DNA from: Leptospira haakeii
GTDB taxonomy: Bacteria; Spirochaetota; Leptospiria; Leptospirales; Leptospiraceae
DNA: 64,000 nucleotides
Assembly: GCF_002812045.1 (NCBI RefSeq)
Contig: NZ_NPEG01000013.1
Span: 32,864-96,863, forward strand
Direction of reading: 5' to 3'
In this document: one piece after another, positions 41,925 through 52,300 of the stretch
How positions within the stretch are numbered: position 1 is the first letter of the stretch
Layout: each line of letters starts with the position of its first letter
Position numbers and translations under genes: made by a program
The notes under the pieces: generated by a model
Databases searched by the model: none
What the model was told of the DNA's origin: nothing
Seen by the model: the letters and a program-made list of their open reading frames with translations, nothing else

Positions 41925-43211
41925 TTGACCCTTTCCAAAGCCGATAGTATTAAGGATATGTCCGGGTCCAAACGTACAACCTTAGTCGTTTTTATTCTTT
42001 TGATCTCTGGGATCATATTATCAGCAGCTCCGGATCTGCAAAATTCTCCTGATGTAACAAACATCAACGACTTCCGCACGGATCGTGTAGCATTTCATTA
42101 TATCCAGTTGGTGGATAAAGAAGGTAAGGCTCTTCCAGAAAGAAATCTGAATCGAGATACTTCAGAATCTACGTTACTCATCATTGATAGAGGACAACTT
42201 ACTCTTTTGAAGGATGGATTCGACGATCCATCCCAAGTAAAAGAGAAGGAAAAGGACTATTTAAATAAAATTTATAAATTCACCAGATTAAAAGACCTGG
42301 AACAGGAATATTATAAATTACCTGAATCGGAAAGAACCAAACCTTCTTCAAAAACAGAACCAAACCAGGCGGAAACAAGTAAAACCAATACTGCTTCAGG
42401 TACTTCTTCGGAACCTGAAGAGAAGAATAAAGAGTTCGATCTTCTATTAAAATATGATGATGAACTTTTGAAATCTTATGCCGCGGAGAAGGCCGCATAC
42501 GCGGAATATTTCAGAACGGAACGTATTTACGGAAAAGATTCTCCTAAGACTAGTTCGCTTAAGACAAAATTTGAAGAACTGAAGTCCAAAACCCAAGAGA
42601 GGAAAAAATTCCTATTAGGTTTTTTACATAATACTTCTGTAGATTCGAATCCATATCCTGGTGATAGAAAAGAACAGATATTCTATACGAATCATTCAAA
42701 TGGACTCCCGGATTTTTATCTACATTCTACCACTCCAAGAGAAGTAGATGGTCTGATGAGAGGAGAAGAAGAAGTAGGAAAAAAATACGGGCAACTTTTC
42801 AAAACTGCAGTGGACCGACTGATAGATTCCCAGATCGACAAATTGTATTATTATATTTGGAACCGGGATATGACAAATACTCGGATTAAAGTAGACCGAT
42901 TTTTAAAAGGGAAGAAGGTCACAGTAGTTACCGGTGATTCGACAGTTTATACAATGATAGATAAAGAAGGGGATGGGATCACTGAGTCCTTCTTTGTAGA
43001 TTCACCAGGGCTTAAATTTTCTTGGGGAAAAGAAGTCCCAAATATCATTTCTATCTCAAATTGTACAGATCAAACAATCTTAACGAAGATCAAAGCATTG
43101 GGAGATGATGTTTCTTCCGGAAGAATTCCTAAAAAAGTGGATAAACTGGATTTAGCAATTCCGGAAGAACAGATACTTCTGGAATTAAAACCTTTGTTAA
43201 AGAACTTGTAG
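41925..43211 (+). CDS. Exported hypothetical protein, 428 aa
   Basis: Start TTG 41925, preceded by GAGAGGG with good spacing. Signal TTLVVFILLISGIILSAAP (residues 18-36). A charged central region (KTEPNQAETSKTNTASGTSSEPEEKNKE) is low complexity and probably flexible. The rest is charged and soluble. No family recognised; likely periplasmic. Confidence 0.6.
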   Translation: MTLSKADSIKDMSGSKRTTLVVFILLISGIILSAAPDLQNSPDVTNINDFRTDRVAFHYIQLVDKEGKALPERNLNRDTSESTLLIIDRGQLTLLKDGFDDPSQVKEKEKDYLNKIYKFTRLKDLEQEYYKLPESERTKPSSKTEPNQAETSKTNTASGTSSEPEEKNKEFDLLLKYDDELLKSYAAEKAAYAEYFRTERIYGKDSPKTSSLKTKFEELKSKTQERKKFLLGFLHNTSVDSNPYPGDRKEQIFYTNHSNGLPDFYLHSTTPREVDGLMRGEEEVGKKYGQLFKTAVDRLIDSQIDKLYYYIWNRDMTNTRIKVDRFLKGKKVTVVTGDSTVYTMIDKEGDGITESFFVDSPGLKFSWGKEVPNIISISNCTDQTILTKIKALGDDVSSGRIPKKVDKLDLAIPEEQILLELKPLLKNL

Positions 43212-43216
43212 AGTTA

Positions 43217-44005
43217 TTATAATCCTCTAAAAACCGGTTTTCTTTTTTCTTCTATAGATTTAATCGTTTCCCTGAAATCTTGGGAAAGGAAGTTGAGAGC
43301 CTGAGACTCCGCTTCTTTGCGTAATGCGGCATTCAATTTTTCGCGATCGTAAATATTCTTCTTTAATTCGCTAAGTGCCATAGGAGCGCTTTCACTTAGG
43401 GAAATAGCAATCTCAGTAGCTCTTTGAAGGACTTCTGCTTTTGGGACTGAATCATAACAAATTCCCAAAGAAAGAGCCTCTTTGCCGCTTACAGTCTCTG
43501 CTAAGAATAAAAGCCGGTTTGCAGTTTCCATTCCGAACAATTCTTTTGCAAGATAACTAGATCCCATTCCTGGATGAATTCCCAATTTTACGAAATTGAA
43601 TTGGTATTTTCCTTCGTCTGCGAAAACTCTTAAATCGCAAGCAAGAGTAATAGAAAGACCGGCGCCAATTGCATGACCATTTGCGGCACATATTACGGGA
43701 ACGTTTAGATCTCTAACGCTTAAGAATAGATTATAGAATTCGAACATTTCTTTTTTGTTTTGTTCGAAAGATTTCTCAGCAAAAGATTTTAATAATTCGA
43801 AATTACCACCGGCAGAAAAAATATCATTCTTACCGGTAATGACTACCGCTCTAGGCGGGTTCTTTTTTAGATTTTCTATATGAGCTTTAAACTCCAGACC
43901 CATCGGGACAGTCATAGAGTTTTTGGTTTCCGGATTATTCAGATAAAGAATTTCTATTCTTGATTCGGAAGAAAGTTCTACTGTTTCTGAATCAACTAAT
44001 GCCAT
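43217..44005 (-). CDS. Enoyl-CoA hydratase/isomerase family protein
   Basis: 262 residues, crotonase fold. [17 protein letters not shown] is the first oxyanion segment; [22 protein letters not shown] is the second. At the place of the first catalytic Glu of hydratases (QPE) the protein reads FNF, so classic hydratase activity is doubtful; isomerase or other crotonase chemistry is more likely. Overlaps the next gene by one base. Confidence 0.75.
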   Translation of the reverse strand: MALVDSETVELSSESRIEILYLNNPETKNSMTVPMGLEFKAHIENLKKNPPRAVVITGKNDIFSAGGNFELLKSFAEKSFEQNKKEMFEFYNLFLSVRDLNVPVICAANGHAIGAGLSITLACDLRVFADEGKYQFNFVKLGIHPGMGSSYLAKELFGMETANRLLFLAETVSGKEALSLGICYDSVPKAEVLQRATEIAISLSESAPMALSELKKNIYDREKLNAALRKEAESQALNFLSQDFRETIKSIEEKRKPVFRGL

Positions 44006-44532
44006 TAAACAGCTTCCTGTTTTAATTCAAAACTTTCATACCAAACTCTATCGGAAATAGAAAGAGGTTTCTCTCCGATTCCCATTTGGTCATAATAATC
44101 TAAAAGAATTTCTAAATGAACATTCTCTTCATCTTCTAAAGTCCAGAAACTGCTATCGATCGACTTGGAAACGAGGGCTTGGCCTCTCACAGAGTCCACA
44201 AAATATTCAGGTTTGTCTGAAAAGATCAGATGCGCAGAGATTAGATCAAAACGAATAGTGTCCACGATCTTAGAAAATTCAGAGTCGACTTTATCGAAAT
44301 AACGGGAAGCGATCTCAGTTTGGAAATAATCACCCCAAGTAAGAATGTCCGGCTCCACTCCAGTGCGCTCCTTGATCTCCTGGAGTTTTTCCTCTTCCAA
44401 AAACGGTTTGGAAGCGAATTTATCCACAAGTTCTCTGAGTGAAATCAAGTTAAGGATCTTATTCGCGGAAAGTTGTCCACGGCGCATCATATCGAAAAGT
44501 TCTGGATTCAGTTCGGACTTGTTGTCTGCCAT
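44005..44532 (-). CDS. Hypothetical protein, 175 aa
   Basis: Acidic helical soluble protein with no signal. Highlights: [23 protein letters not shown] and [19 protein letters not shown]. It is translationally coupled to the crotonase through a one-base overlap. Unknown function. Confidence 0.55.
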   Translation of the reverse strand: MADNKSELNPELFDMMRRGQLSANKILNLISLRELVDKFASKPFLEEEKLQEIKERTGVEPDILTWGDYFQTEIASRYFDKVDSEFSKIVDTIRFDLISAHLIFSDKPEYFVDSVRGQALVSKSIDSSFWTLEDEENVHLEILLDYYDQMGIGEKPLSISDRVWYESFELKQEAV

Positions 44533-44708
44533 GATTTATTTTTCGGCAGAAGCATAAAAATCCCCTGAACAATTTCCTTCCGGAAAATACACGTATATGT
44601 CTCATTTCAGAAAAAAAGAAGAATGCTCCAAATTCTGAAAGGTAGCGCTGGATTCCTAAAGTCCCGAAGTCGAAAATAAAGATACGGGAGAATTTTACCC
44701 GGACCGCC

Positions 44709-45986
44709 ATGGCTGTAGGACGATCGGATACACTTCAAGAATTGATTACGATTTTAGAGACGATGTTTGGAGAAACAATCATCGGCTCCGATATCAATCT
44801 AGTTAAACACCTATTCTATAGTTTGAAGGCGGACCAAAGGGAGTTTCCATTCGATTATGAAGGGGAGAAGCTTAACTCCGTTGTCGAAGAGGTCAGCGAA
44901 GACACTCTCGTTCTATACGTTCCATATCTACAGCCGAAAGGAATCCTAAGAGCAAAAATCAGTTTCGAAATCTTGAATATACTCTATCAATTCGAAGTGG
45001 TACTTCTGGATTTTTGGGAAGACCATGTAAGGGTCAAGATCCCTTCCGAATTACAAGCTGCCGCATTCCGTAAAAACCTAAGGGTCGCCGTAGACGACCT
45101 TTTTATGAATTATGTGATCCTTTATCGTTCCTTGAGCGGAGGAGAAAGAGAATTAGGAAAAAATCTAAGCGTAGAGCAAAGATTTTTTCATCTCATGAAA
45201 GAGATCAAAAAGGATAATCCCAGCCTTAAGTTGATCAACTTAATGGTTACCGAATATATTCTGGGGATTTCCAGGGACTATGAGATCGTATTTTTTGGAC
45301 CAGGAAAGGACGGAGGATTTTTTGGGGATTTTATTAAAAAGTATAACCGTCCCATCTATGTCCCGGATTGTTCTTTAATCAAAAGTTATATAGGAGAAGA
45401 GAAGGATCCATACTTAGATAATTTCCGAGATGAATATCTACGTTTGATCCAAACTAGAGGGCAGGCGAAGGCAGACGAGTTTTTCAGAGAACTCCAAAAA
45501 GAAGAAGTTCGGAACTTCTTAATCTCCTATATAGTCACTCCAATTCGATTGTTCAACGACCCAATCGGTTATGTAAAAGTATTCTCTACCGCAATGGATA
45601 AATTTTCCATCGTACAACAACAGGCATTATATATAGAAGAATTGGGAGATATTCTTACTTACGCATTGACTAAAGTGTACATCCGCCAAGAAAACTTTCG
45701 AAACGAAAAAGCGGTAACTCGTATCCTCGACATTAGTATGAATGGGCTCCTCTTCGAAATAGAAGATGAGAGGACTTTTAATTATTTAAAGCAGCATAAT
45801 ATTATTAAAATGTTTGTTCCTATCTCAGAAAGGAATTTGGTCCTAAGAGGAGAAGTTGTCCGATTCTTGGAAATTGGAAGCGGCAAATACCAGTTAGGTG
45901 TGAACTTTTTTGATTCTAATCCGGATGATATGGTCTTCTTACAACATTATATTTTTAGTAAGAAGATGCGAATACTGTTCGAGTAG
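44709..45986 (+). CDS. PilZ-domain protein (DUF1577-like)
   Basis: 425 residues. The C-terminal 85 residues carry the PilZ core [20 protein letters not shown] and the later YQLGVNFFD. The upper 330 residues ([27 protein letters not shown]...) match my memory of a Leptospira-type DUF1577 protein. PilZ binds c-di-GMP, fitting the EAL gene in this window. Its RxxxR half is weak. An IS element starts immediately at the TAG. Confidence 0.65.
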   Translation: MAVGRSDTLQELITILETMFGETIIGSDINLVKHLFYSLKADQREFPFDYEGEKLNSVVEEVSEDTLVLYVPYLQPKGILRAKISFEILNILYQFEVVLLDFWEDHVRVKIPSELQAAAFRKNLRVAVDDLFMNYVILYRSLSGGERELGKNLSVEQRFFHLMKEIKKDNPSLKLINLMVTEYILGISRDYEIVFFGPGKDGGFFGDFIKKYNRPIYVPDCSLIKSYIGEEKDPYLDNFRDEYLRLIQTRGQAKADEFFRELQKEEVRNFLISYIVTPIRLFNDPIGYVKVFSTAMDKFSIVQQQALYIEELGDILTYALTKVYIRQENFRNEKAVTRILDISMNGLLFEIEDERTFNYLKQHNIIKMFVPISERNLVLRGEVVRFLEIGSGKYQLGVNFFDSNPDDMVFLQHYIFSKKMRILFE

Positions 45987-47303
45987 GGATCTTTTAGATC
46001 TAATCTTCACCGGCTCCTCTCGTAGCCACCTCCGATTAGATGCAAAAAGCTTCCTACTCAAACCACTATCAACTAGTACATCTAAACCAAATACATTCGC
46101 ATTCTTAATAAAACTAAATTCATTCAGATATAGAGTAGAATACTCTGGTCTTATCCACCCATAAGATGCAAAAGCAGTTTTGAGTAGCCTATTATTACCT
46201 TCTGCGACCTGTGAATGTATTCCATTTTTAGAATATCTATTTCTAGCCCATCTAAACCTATTATCCTTCGATCTAGCAGAATGATTCACTGTTCTATGGT
46301 TCCGGTAGACTCCCCATAGCCATGAATAACCTAAATCACTGAATAATGCCGACGAAGTAGGTATATGATCTTTAATAATGGGTCCTAGAGTTTCTGCTTT
46401 TTGATTCGGCACAGAAGTAAAGAATACTGGTCCATTTTTTACGCCGATAGTTTGTACTAATGTACCGACTTGCTTACCTCCTAGTTTGGGAGACAGGTAA
46501 ATAGAAGAGGTTGCTCCTTTGCTACTGTATCTCTTTCTACCTTTATTCGCTCTTTCTCCAGCAGAGTATAAAACGGCTGTATCTACGCATACATAGGGTT
46601 TATTAGCCATTTTCTTAGAAATGTCTTTGTTCTCATTAGGAGGTAATAAGAAGTCTTTAAATTGATCGTTTAGAGCATTGTAGGTCAGATCTTTATACTT
46701 CGGTAACTGATCAGAACAGAATAATTGGAATCTTCTCTTGAGTAAACTAGCTGCTTTATAGCCGATCTTTAATCTTTTACTGATCTCTGTAGAAGTTAAT
46801 ACCTTAGGAAATTGGATTAATGATTCATGTAATACATACCCGAACATCCAAAGATCTAATTTAAAGTGGTGTAGGGGAGTATAGGAAAGTCTAGATTGTT
46901 GAGAATGGCACTTGGAACATCGAATCACATCTAGTCTAGTAGTAATTTCTTTATCTAATATATGGTTATCACACGCGGGAGTTTTACAGGTCTTTGGGTA
47001 GAAGTTATCCAGAAACTTCTTTGTAATAGCTAAGTAGAAGTCCTTGTTGATTCCAAAATGAGATTTGCTAGTAGGTCTAATAAAGGAGAGGTTACTACTA
47101 GTGTAATCATTGTTAGGTGAATGTTGAGATTGCGCGGATGAGGTTGGTGGAAATAGGGAAGTAGAGGTTTTGTGAAGACTGGAGTTAGTAGATGAGTAGG
47201 GATCCTTTCCTTTCAGAAGAGCATTACCTTCACGCGACTTAACTATCACATCTAACCCGAATACATTTGCATTCTTGATGAAGCTAAACTCATTCAAATA
47301 CAA
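45939..47303 (-). CDS. IS1595-like transposase (extended frame)
   Basis: 454 codons open from a TTG at 47303, but only about residues 80-420 resemble a transposase. Zinc ribbon C106-x4-C111 and C129-x2-C132; catalytic D241 (VCVDTA), D323 (FSDLGYS) and E368 (VAEGNNR). Residues 2-19 and 392-409 are the same sequence, because the open frame starts within the C-terminal end of an adjacent copy. It then reads on to 45939, antisense to the PilZ gene's last 48 bp; the native C-terminus is unclear. Native start unresolved. Confidence 0.7.
   Translation of the reverse strand: MYLNEFSFIKNANVFGLDVIVKSREGNALLKGKDPYSSTNSSLHKTSTSLFPPTSSAQSQHSPNNDYTSSNLSFIRPTSKSHFGINKDFYLAITKKFLDNFYPKTCKTPACDNHILDKEITTRLDVIRCSKCHSQQSRLSYTPLHHFKLDLWMFGYVLHESLIQFPKVLTSTEISKRLKIGYKAASLLKRRFQLFCSDQLPKYKDLTYNALNDQFKDFLLPPNENKDISKKMANKPYVCVDTAVLYSAGERANKGRKRYSSKGATSSIYLSPKLGGKQVGTLVQTIGVKNGPVFFTSVPNQKAETLGPIIKDHIPTSSALFSDLGYSWLWGVYRNHRTVNHSARSKDNRFRWARNRYSKNGIHSQVAEGNNRLLKTAFASYGWIRPEYSTLYLNEFSFIKNANVFGLDVLVDSGLSRKLFASNRRWLREEPVKIRSKRSLLEQYSHLLTKNIML
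45982..47204 (-). mobile_element. IS1595-like insertion sequence
   Basis: GAGTAGGGATC is present in the same orientation at 45982-45992 and 47194-47204, 1.2 kb apart, bracketing a transposase gene. This may be a target duplication or the repeated end of two tandem elements. No terminal inverted repeats could be fixed by eye. The left copy contains the TAG of the PilZ gene. Confidence 0.6.
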
Positions 47304-47460
47304 TTGAGAATACTTTGGCTTTATGTATCCATAAGATGCAAAGGCAGTCTTAAGGACTCTGTCGTTTCTATATACTTCCCAAAGCCTTGGGTATCCTTGG
47401 TCTGTAAAAAGTGGAGTGGTAGTAGGTATATGTTCTTTAATAAGGTGAATGTTTCCCCGT
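47205..47460 (-). pseudogene. Remnant of a second IS1595-like transposase
   Basis: Read on the reverse strand: [20 protein letters not shown], then [16 protein letters not shown] and the shared [18 protein letters not shown]. Compared with the intact copy, about 38 residues including the catalytic Glu are missing between VYRN and LKTAF. Similarity ends near 47453, just after a stop codon in frame. Confidence 0.65.
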
Positions 47461-47489
47461 TAGAAATATGTCCACTTTATATTTAGTAA

Positions 47490-48182
47490 TTATTTTTTTC
47501 TTTTCCTATAAATAAAAAAGTCAGCCAACGATCCTTTCCAATGATTTCCATGATATGGATATCGATTTGGAATATGTTTTTCCAAATTCCATTCCGGAAT
47601 ATGTTCCTCGATCCACTTACTAAACTTTCGATGTCGAACATGAAACTCCCGTGGGAGGTCCACATCGCTGGAATAGATAATTACGTACTTATCAGAAGCG
47701 TTAAATATATTTCGAATGTATTGTTCAAATACCTCATCTTCGACCAGATGATAAATTACGTCCAGAGAAAGCACCAATTCAGCTTTTTCGTTAGAATAAT
47801 CGCTCAACACTTTAAAGTTTTTATTTTTATCATTTTTAAATAGTTCGCGACATATTGATATAGCTGAAGGGCTTATATCAAACCCAATGTATTTCGGGTA
47901 TTGAGCAAGTTTTAATTGATTCCCGTCGCCACATCCAAACTCGATTATTGTTTGCACTTTGTTCTCTTGAACAAAAGCGTTAATGATTTCAGCTTTAAAC
48001 TCTGCTAAAAAATTATAAGATCCAGCGCCAGAACTGCCTCCCTCCTGATAGCGGGATTCCCAATAAGACGCTGATCCAGGAAATTTCCTGAATATAGATA
48101 ATCGGAGATACAACCATTTAAGAAAATTTCCAATTACAGGCATATCTCCAATAATTTTCTTGTAGTATTCATAAGAGGCCAT
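47490..48182 (-). CDS. SAM-dependent methyltransferase
   Basis: 230 residues from ATG 48182, which has AAAGGA five bases upstream; the frame is open further out to 48302 but without a ribosome site. FPGSASYWESRYQEGGSSGAGS, then motif I IIEFGCGDGNQLKLA, FDISPSAISICRE and LSLDVIYHLVED. A lipopolysaccharide-cluster-like methyltransferase is plausible. AT-rich compared with core genes; lies next to the IS, so it may be acquired. Confidence 0.75.
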   Translation of the reverse strand: MASYEYYKKIIGDMPVIGNFLKWLYLRLSIFRKFPGSASYWESRYQEGGSSGAGSYNFLAEFKAEIINAFVQENKVQTIIEFGCGDGNQLKLAQYPKYIGFDISPSAISICRELFKNDKNKNFKVLSDYSNEKAELVLSLDVIYHLVEDEVFEQYIRNIFNASDKYVIIYSSDVDLPREFHVRHRKFSKWIEEHIPEWNLEKHIPNRYPYHGNHWKGSLADFFIYRKRKK

Positions 48183-48302
48183 AAAAATCCTTTGAAGCAT
48201 TACCAATGCAATGCTGAATTTAATGATCGATCGCTTATAGTAAAGCATATTACGAAGAGCAATTTTGGGCCTCTCGCCGAAGCAATACAGACTTATTTCC
48301 AA

Positions 48303-48598
48303 ATTGCAGAATGCTTGAAATCACAGCTTTTCATATAAGCGCAGTGAGATGCCCCGGTTTTAGTGCCAGTGTAATGTGTGAAAATCCTCTTAAGTAGAAC
48401 GTTTTCAATATTTTTGAACCAATTTTGGTTTCGCATTTTCCCGTTAAAACTCTCGATGAAAGAATTTTATCATTTCTGGAATTTGAAATTTCCCAATATC
48501 GTTCTGAAAACTTCCTTTTAATGCGCTATTTTATTTTAGCTAGATTCTAAAATTGGAATCGACGCTTATGGCCAAATTTAAGGAATATTCGCTAACGT
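48303..48598. other. Intergenic, nothing recognised
   Basis: AT-rich, with no frame of note and no convincing hairpin. It lies upstream of a broken lipoprotein gene. Confidence 0.4.
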
Positions 48599-48920
48599 AT
48601 GAAATACGCTTTGGTCATGTGGATTATATGCATCCTCTAATCCTTGTGCGAATACATTTTCTATGACTGAAGCAGTTGGGTTCATTGTGATTGGCAGTAT
48701 AACAACAAGCCAGCTTTTTTAAATTACTTCAACAACTACTGACATAAGCACGTATAGCGCTCTTGTATTCGATGGGACAGATCCTTGCTCTTTTTCTTAT
48801 CAACAGGCAGATTTGAACGAGGGCGTTAGGAGTGGCAATAATACTATACAATTGCAGCCAAACTACGATAGGGTTTACACAATGTTTATATATTCAAATA
48901 ACACTGCACGGTTCCTATAG
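48599..48920 (+). pseudogene. Broken lipoprotein gene
   Basis: ATG 48599 gives MKYALVMWIICIL then a stop. In the next frame coding resumes as SSNPCANTFSMTEAVGFIV...SITTSQLF, stops with TAA at 48720, and continues in the same frame as ITSTTTDISTYSALVFDG...DLNEGVRSGNN...NNTARFL to TAG 48920. The pattern is a signal peptide start followed by a secreted body, with one frameshift and one in-frame stop. Family unknown. Confidence 0.45.
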
Positions 48921-49305
48921 ATTTTAAAGTTCAGATTCAGTAATATCGAATCTTATTTTCTTCTCAAAAAAAGAAGAATAGTGCAGACTAAATTTATCAA
49001 GACCACTACCAACCCTATCAAAAAGAATAGTTTTGATTCTATAACATAGACAAGGTTTTAATATTTCCTGATTATCCTAATCTGGATAAAAGAAATTCGA
49101 TTTAGAATTTTCTAAATAACCTTTTTTGTTTAGACTGTATTCTAATAGAAGTTTGATCCCATGTTTGTTACACTAATGTAATGTAGAATAACGTTAATTT
49201 TTTCTTTTTCTTTGAATTCCGTTGACTCGGTTTTGCGACATTTTTCATATGCATATTATAAAAAGTTTCGGGAATCCATAGATCAGTATTTTTTTAGAGA
49301 AGAAT
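48921..49305. other. Upstream region of the RHS gene
   Basis: AT-rich. TTGACT at 49222 may be a -35 box, with TCATAT 17 bp downstream as a weak -10. AGAGAAGA precedes the ATG at 49306. Otherwise nothing recognised. Confidence 0.3.
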
Positions 49306-52300
49306 ATGAAAGAGAAATTAAGAAAAGCCATTACTTTAGTCTTCCTGCCTGTGTTCTTATTAATCATTTTTAGTGGTTTTTCCATTAAATCGTTTTTCTT
49401 AAATCTTACGGGCTCGTTAGTCCCTCAACCTTTGCCTAAACTTTCTGCAAGTCCGAGGGGGGCATTAACATCCAATGTGGAAATCGTACTTCCCCCTGGA
49501 ACAAAAGGAATTATCCCGAATTTATCTCTTTCTTATTCCTCCGGAGGGAAGAACGGGGTTTTGGGAATGGGTTGGGATCTTTCCGGAATCTATTCGATCT
49601 CAAGAGATCCGAGCTTTGGAATTAATTTTGATGCGAATGATAAGTTTCTATCGGACCTGGTTGGCCCGCTTACAGATATTTCAGGAAATAAAACCAAATA
49701 TCACAGTCGCAAAGAGTCTTTTGTTCGCTTTGTTCCAAATGGAGTATGCGGAAGTGGGCCTTGCTCATGGACGGCTACAGATAAGGATGGAATCGTTTAC
49801 AGCTATGGAAAAACAAATGATTCAAGGATAGAGGCTCTGGGGAAAAATGGAGCGATTCGAACTTGGGCGTTGAATCAAGTTAGGGATCCTTTCGGAAACG
49901 GATATGATATAACTTATATAGAAGATACTGTTTCTGGCGAATATTATCCTAATGAAATCATATATCAAAATCGTAGTATAAAATTCAAATATTCAGATTC
50001 GCGCACGGATACATCTCCTTCTTATGTTTTCGGTTCTTTCGTAAAGACTACAAAGAAGTTGGAAGAAATCAAAATTTATGCAGATGGAAGCTTGCTTCGA
50101 AATTATGAATTTGAATATTCAAACGGTCCTGCTACCGGAAGACAAATCCTAAGTTCTCTTAAAAGAAGTGAATCAAATGTTTTCGGTTCCGAAAGTTACG
50201 ATGATCTAGAATTTAATTATGGAAGCGATGGATTCTTATTAGCTTCTAATCCAGTCGATACAAATTTGAATACTCCTACATCTACCGTAAATTTATTTGT
50301 TCCGAGTTGGGCGTTAGCAATTGCTAATTTATATTTTGGTAATCCTTTACCAAGTCAACCTACGGCCACCGAAAAGAGACTCGCAGGTTATCTTCAATAT
50401 GCGATGCATATTCCAGTTCCAGATAGAGATGTTTGCAATAACGGAGCTTCGGCTTGTCTTTGTGCAGCATATGCGCCTTGTTGGGGAGGAAATCCGGATT
50501 TTTTTGCACTGCTTGCTTCTACGTGTTTGGATTATAATAACTGGGGTGGTCCGAATTATTGCGCTTCAGGTATCGATTCAGGTCTCACCTATTGGACTCC
50601 GCTGGACCTGGACGGGGATGGTATTCTTGAATTTGCAAGCGTGGTTGGATCGGAAAATGCAAATACTATTCGATTAAGAGCATGGAAGGTTCAAAACGGA
50701 GCTATAGATCCCAATGGAAGTATTTTGAGTCCTATTCTTCCCATACATTATAACACATATTTTCAGACAGTGGATCTTGATGGTGACGGAAGAACTGATT
50801 TTGCGTATGAAAGCGGCGGTAAGTTAAGTGTAATTTACTCTCAATCGAATAGTTTCAGTAATCCGGTGAACTTTTCAAACGTTGTTATACCGGCCGCGAG
50901 TCGGAATATGCAAGCGTTTCGACCTTATACATATTTTTATGAATATTCGAGTTCGAATCCAAAACGTATGGCGGCTGACAAACCTCAGATGGATTGGTTT
51001 GCGGATATGAATTCGGATAATCTTGCGGATTTCATTCACTACGACGGAACGAAATTTAATATCTATCTGAATCAGAAAGGAAGTTTCTCCAACGCGATCC
51101 AAGTGACCGGAACTTCCAGTTACTTTATAAATGAATTCATAGATTTAGATTCGGATGGAAAAGCGGAGCATGCTCGTTTAGTACAGTATAGCCAAAACCC
51201 TCAATACACTACTGTAAGTAATCAATTGCAGGCGGCAAACGAACAAGCTGAAACGATCACGAACGAGTTCCATACGAAAGAAGATATTCTAAATACCATT
51301 TTGGCAACCGGCGCCAATACTGTATCTAATTCAGATTTTAATTCCTTGATAGATTATTATTTGAAAGGTTGCAGCTATTATATTGCAAATTCCGGTTCAG
51401 GAGGAGTAGTCGTAACTGTTCCTAATAGTTCGGGGATAAATGTTAACTGTATACAAACAGATCCGAATTATATAGACATCACTCAATTACAAGCAGCGAA
51501 AACAGGAACTCCGATCCCTAGTCCAAATACGCTATTAAACGACCTGCAATTGGTTTTTGCGAATACGATTGGCCCAGTAAATGCTTCGATAACAAGTTTG
51601 CAAAACCAACTGAACTCATTGAATGCAAGTACGAACGGCATTATACGGTTTAGATTGGATATTACATCTTTTAATCTTACCGCTCAGACATCTACAGTAA
51701 CACAATATGATTTAGGTACGAGTGCAGACCGTTTGAGAAGTTTTTTTAGCGATGTAAACGCTGATGGGCTCCCTGATTTTATTACGATCGTAGGGAATCA
51801 GATTAAAGTTTCTCTAAATACAAACCACGGCTTTTCGGGTCAGGTAACGAGTAACTTAAATGCAACTAACGTTTCAAAAACGAGTCAGTTCAATTTTTCG
51901 GATGTAAACTCGGATGGATTAGATGATTTAATTCTATATAATAAAGAGAATAAAAATTTAGAGAGTTATCTTTCGAACGGAGCGGGGTCTTTAACTTATA
52001 ATTCTAATTTTGGATTTGGTCAGTTTGATTTGAATGAACAGTCGACAGGTGGCATTTTTAAGGCGGACCAGGGACAATTTATCATCCAAGATGTGAATGG
52101 TGATGGATCTAAAGATGCCTTCTTAATTAAACTTTGGATGGATAAGACCCAAGGACATGTGTTTGTAAGAAATACAAACCCGAAAGTTTCGGGTGAGGAC
52201 GATTTACTTTCCGTAACAAACGGGGTCCAAACTGCGACTGTTGGATATACTACAAAACAACTACATCCAGGAGCAATTCAACCAGGAAGCGGTAACTATC

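Noticed and set aside
45939..49305. Prophage
   Set aside because: Only an IS element, a methyltransferase and a pseudogene are present; no integrase, capsid, terminase or lysis genes.
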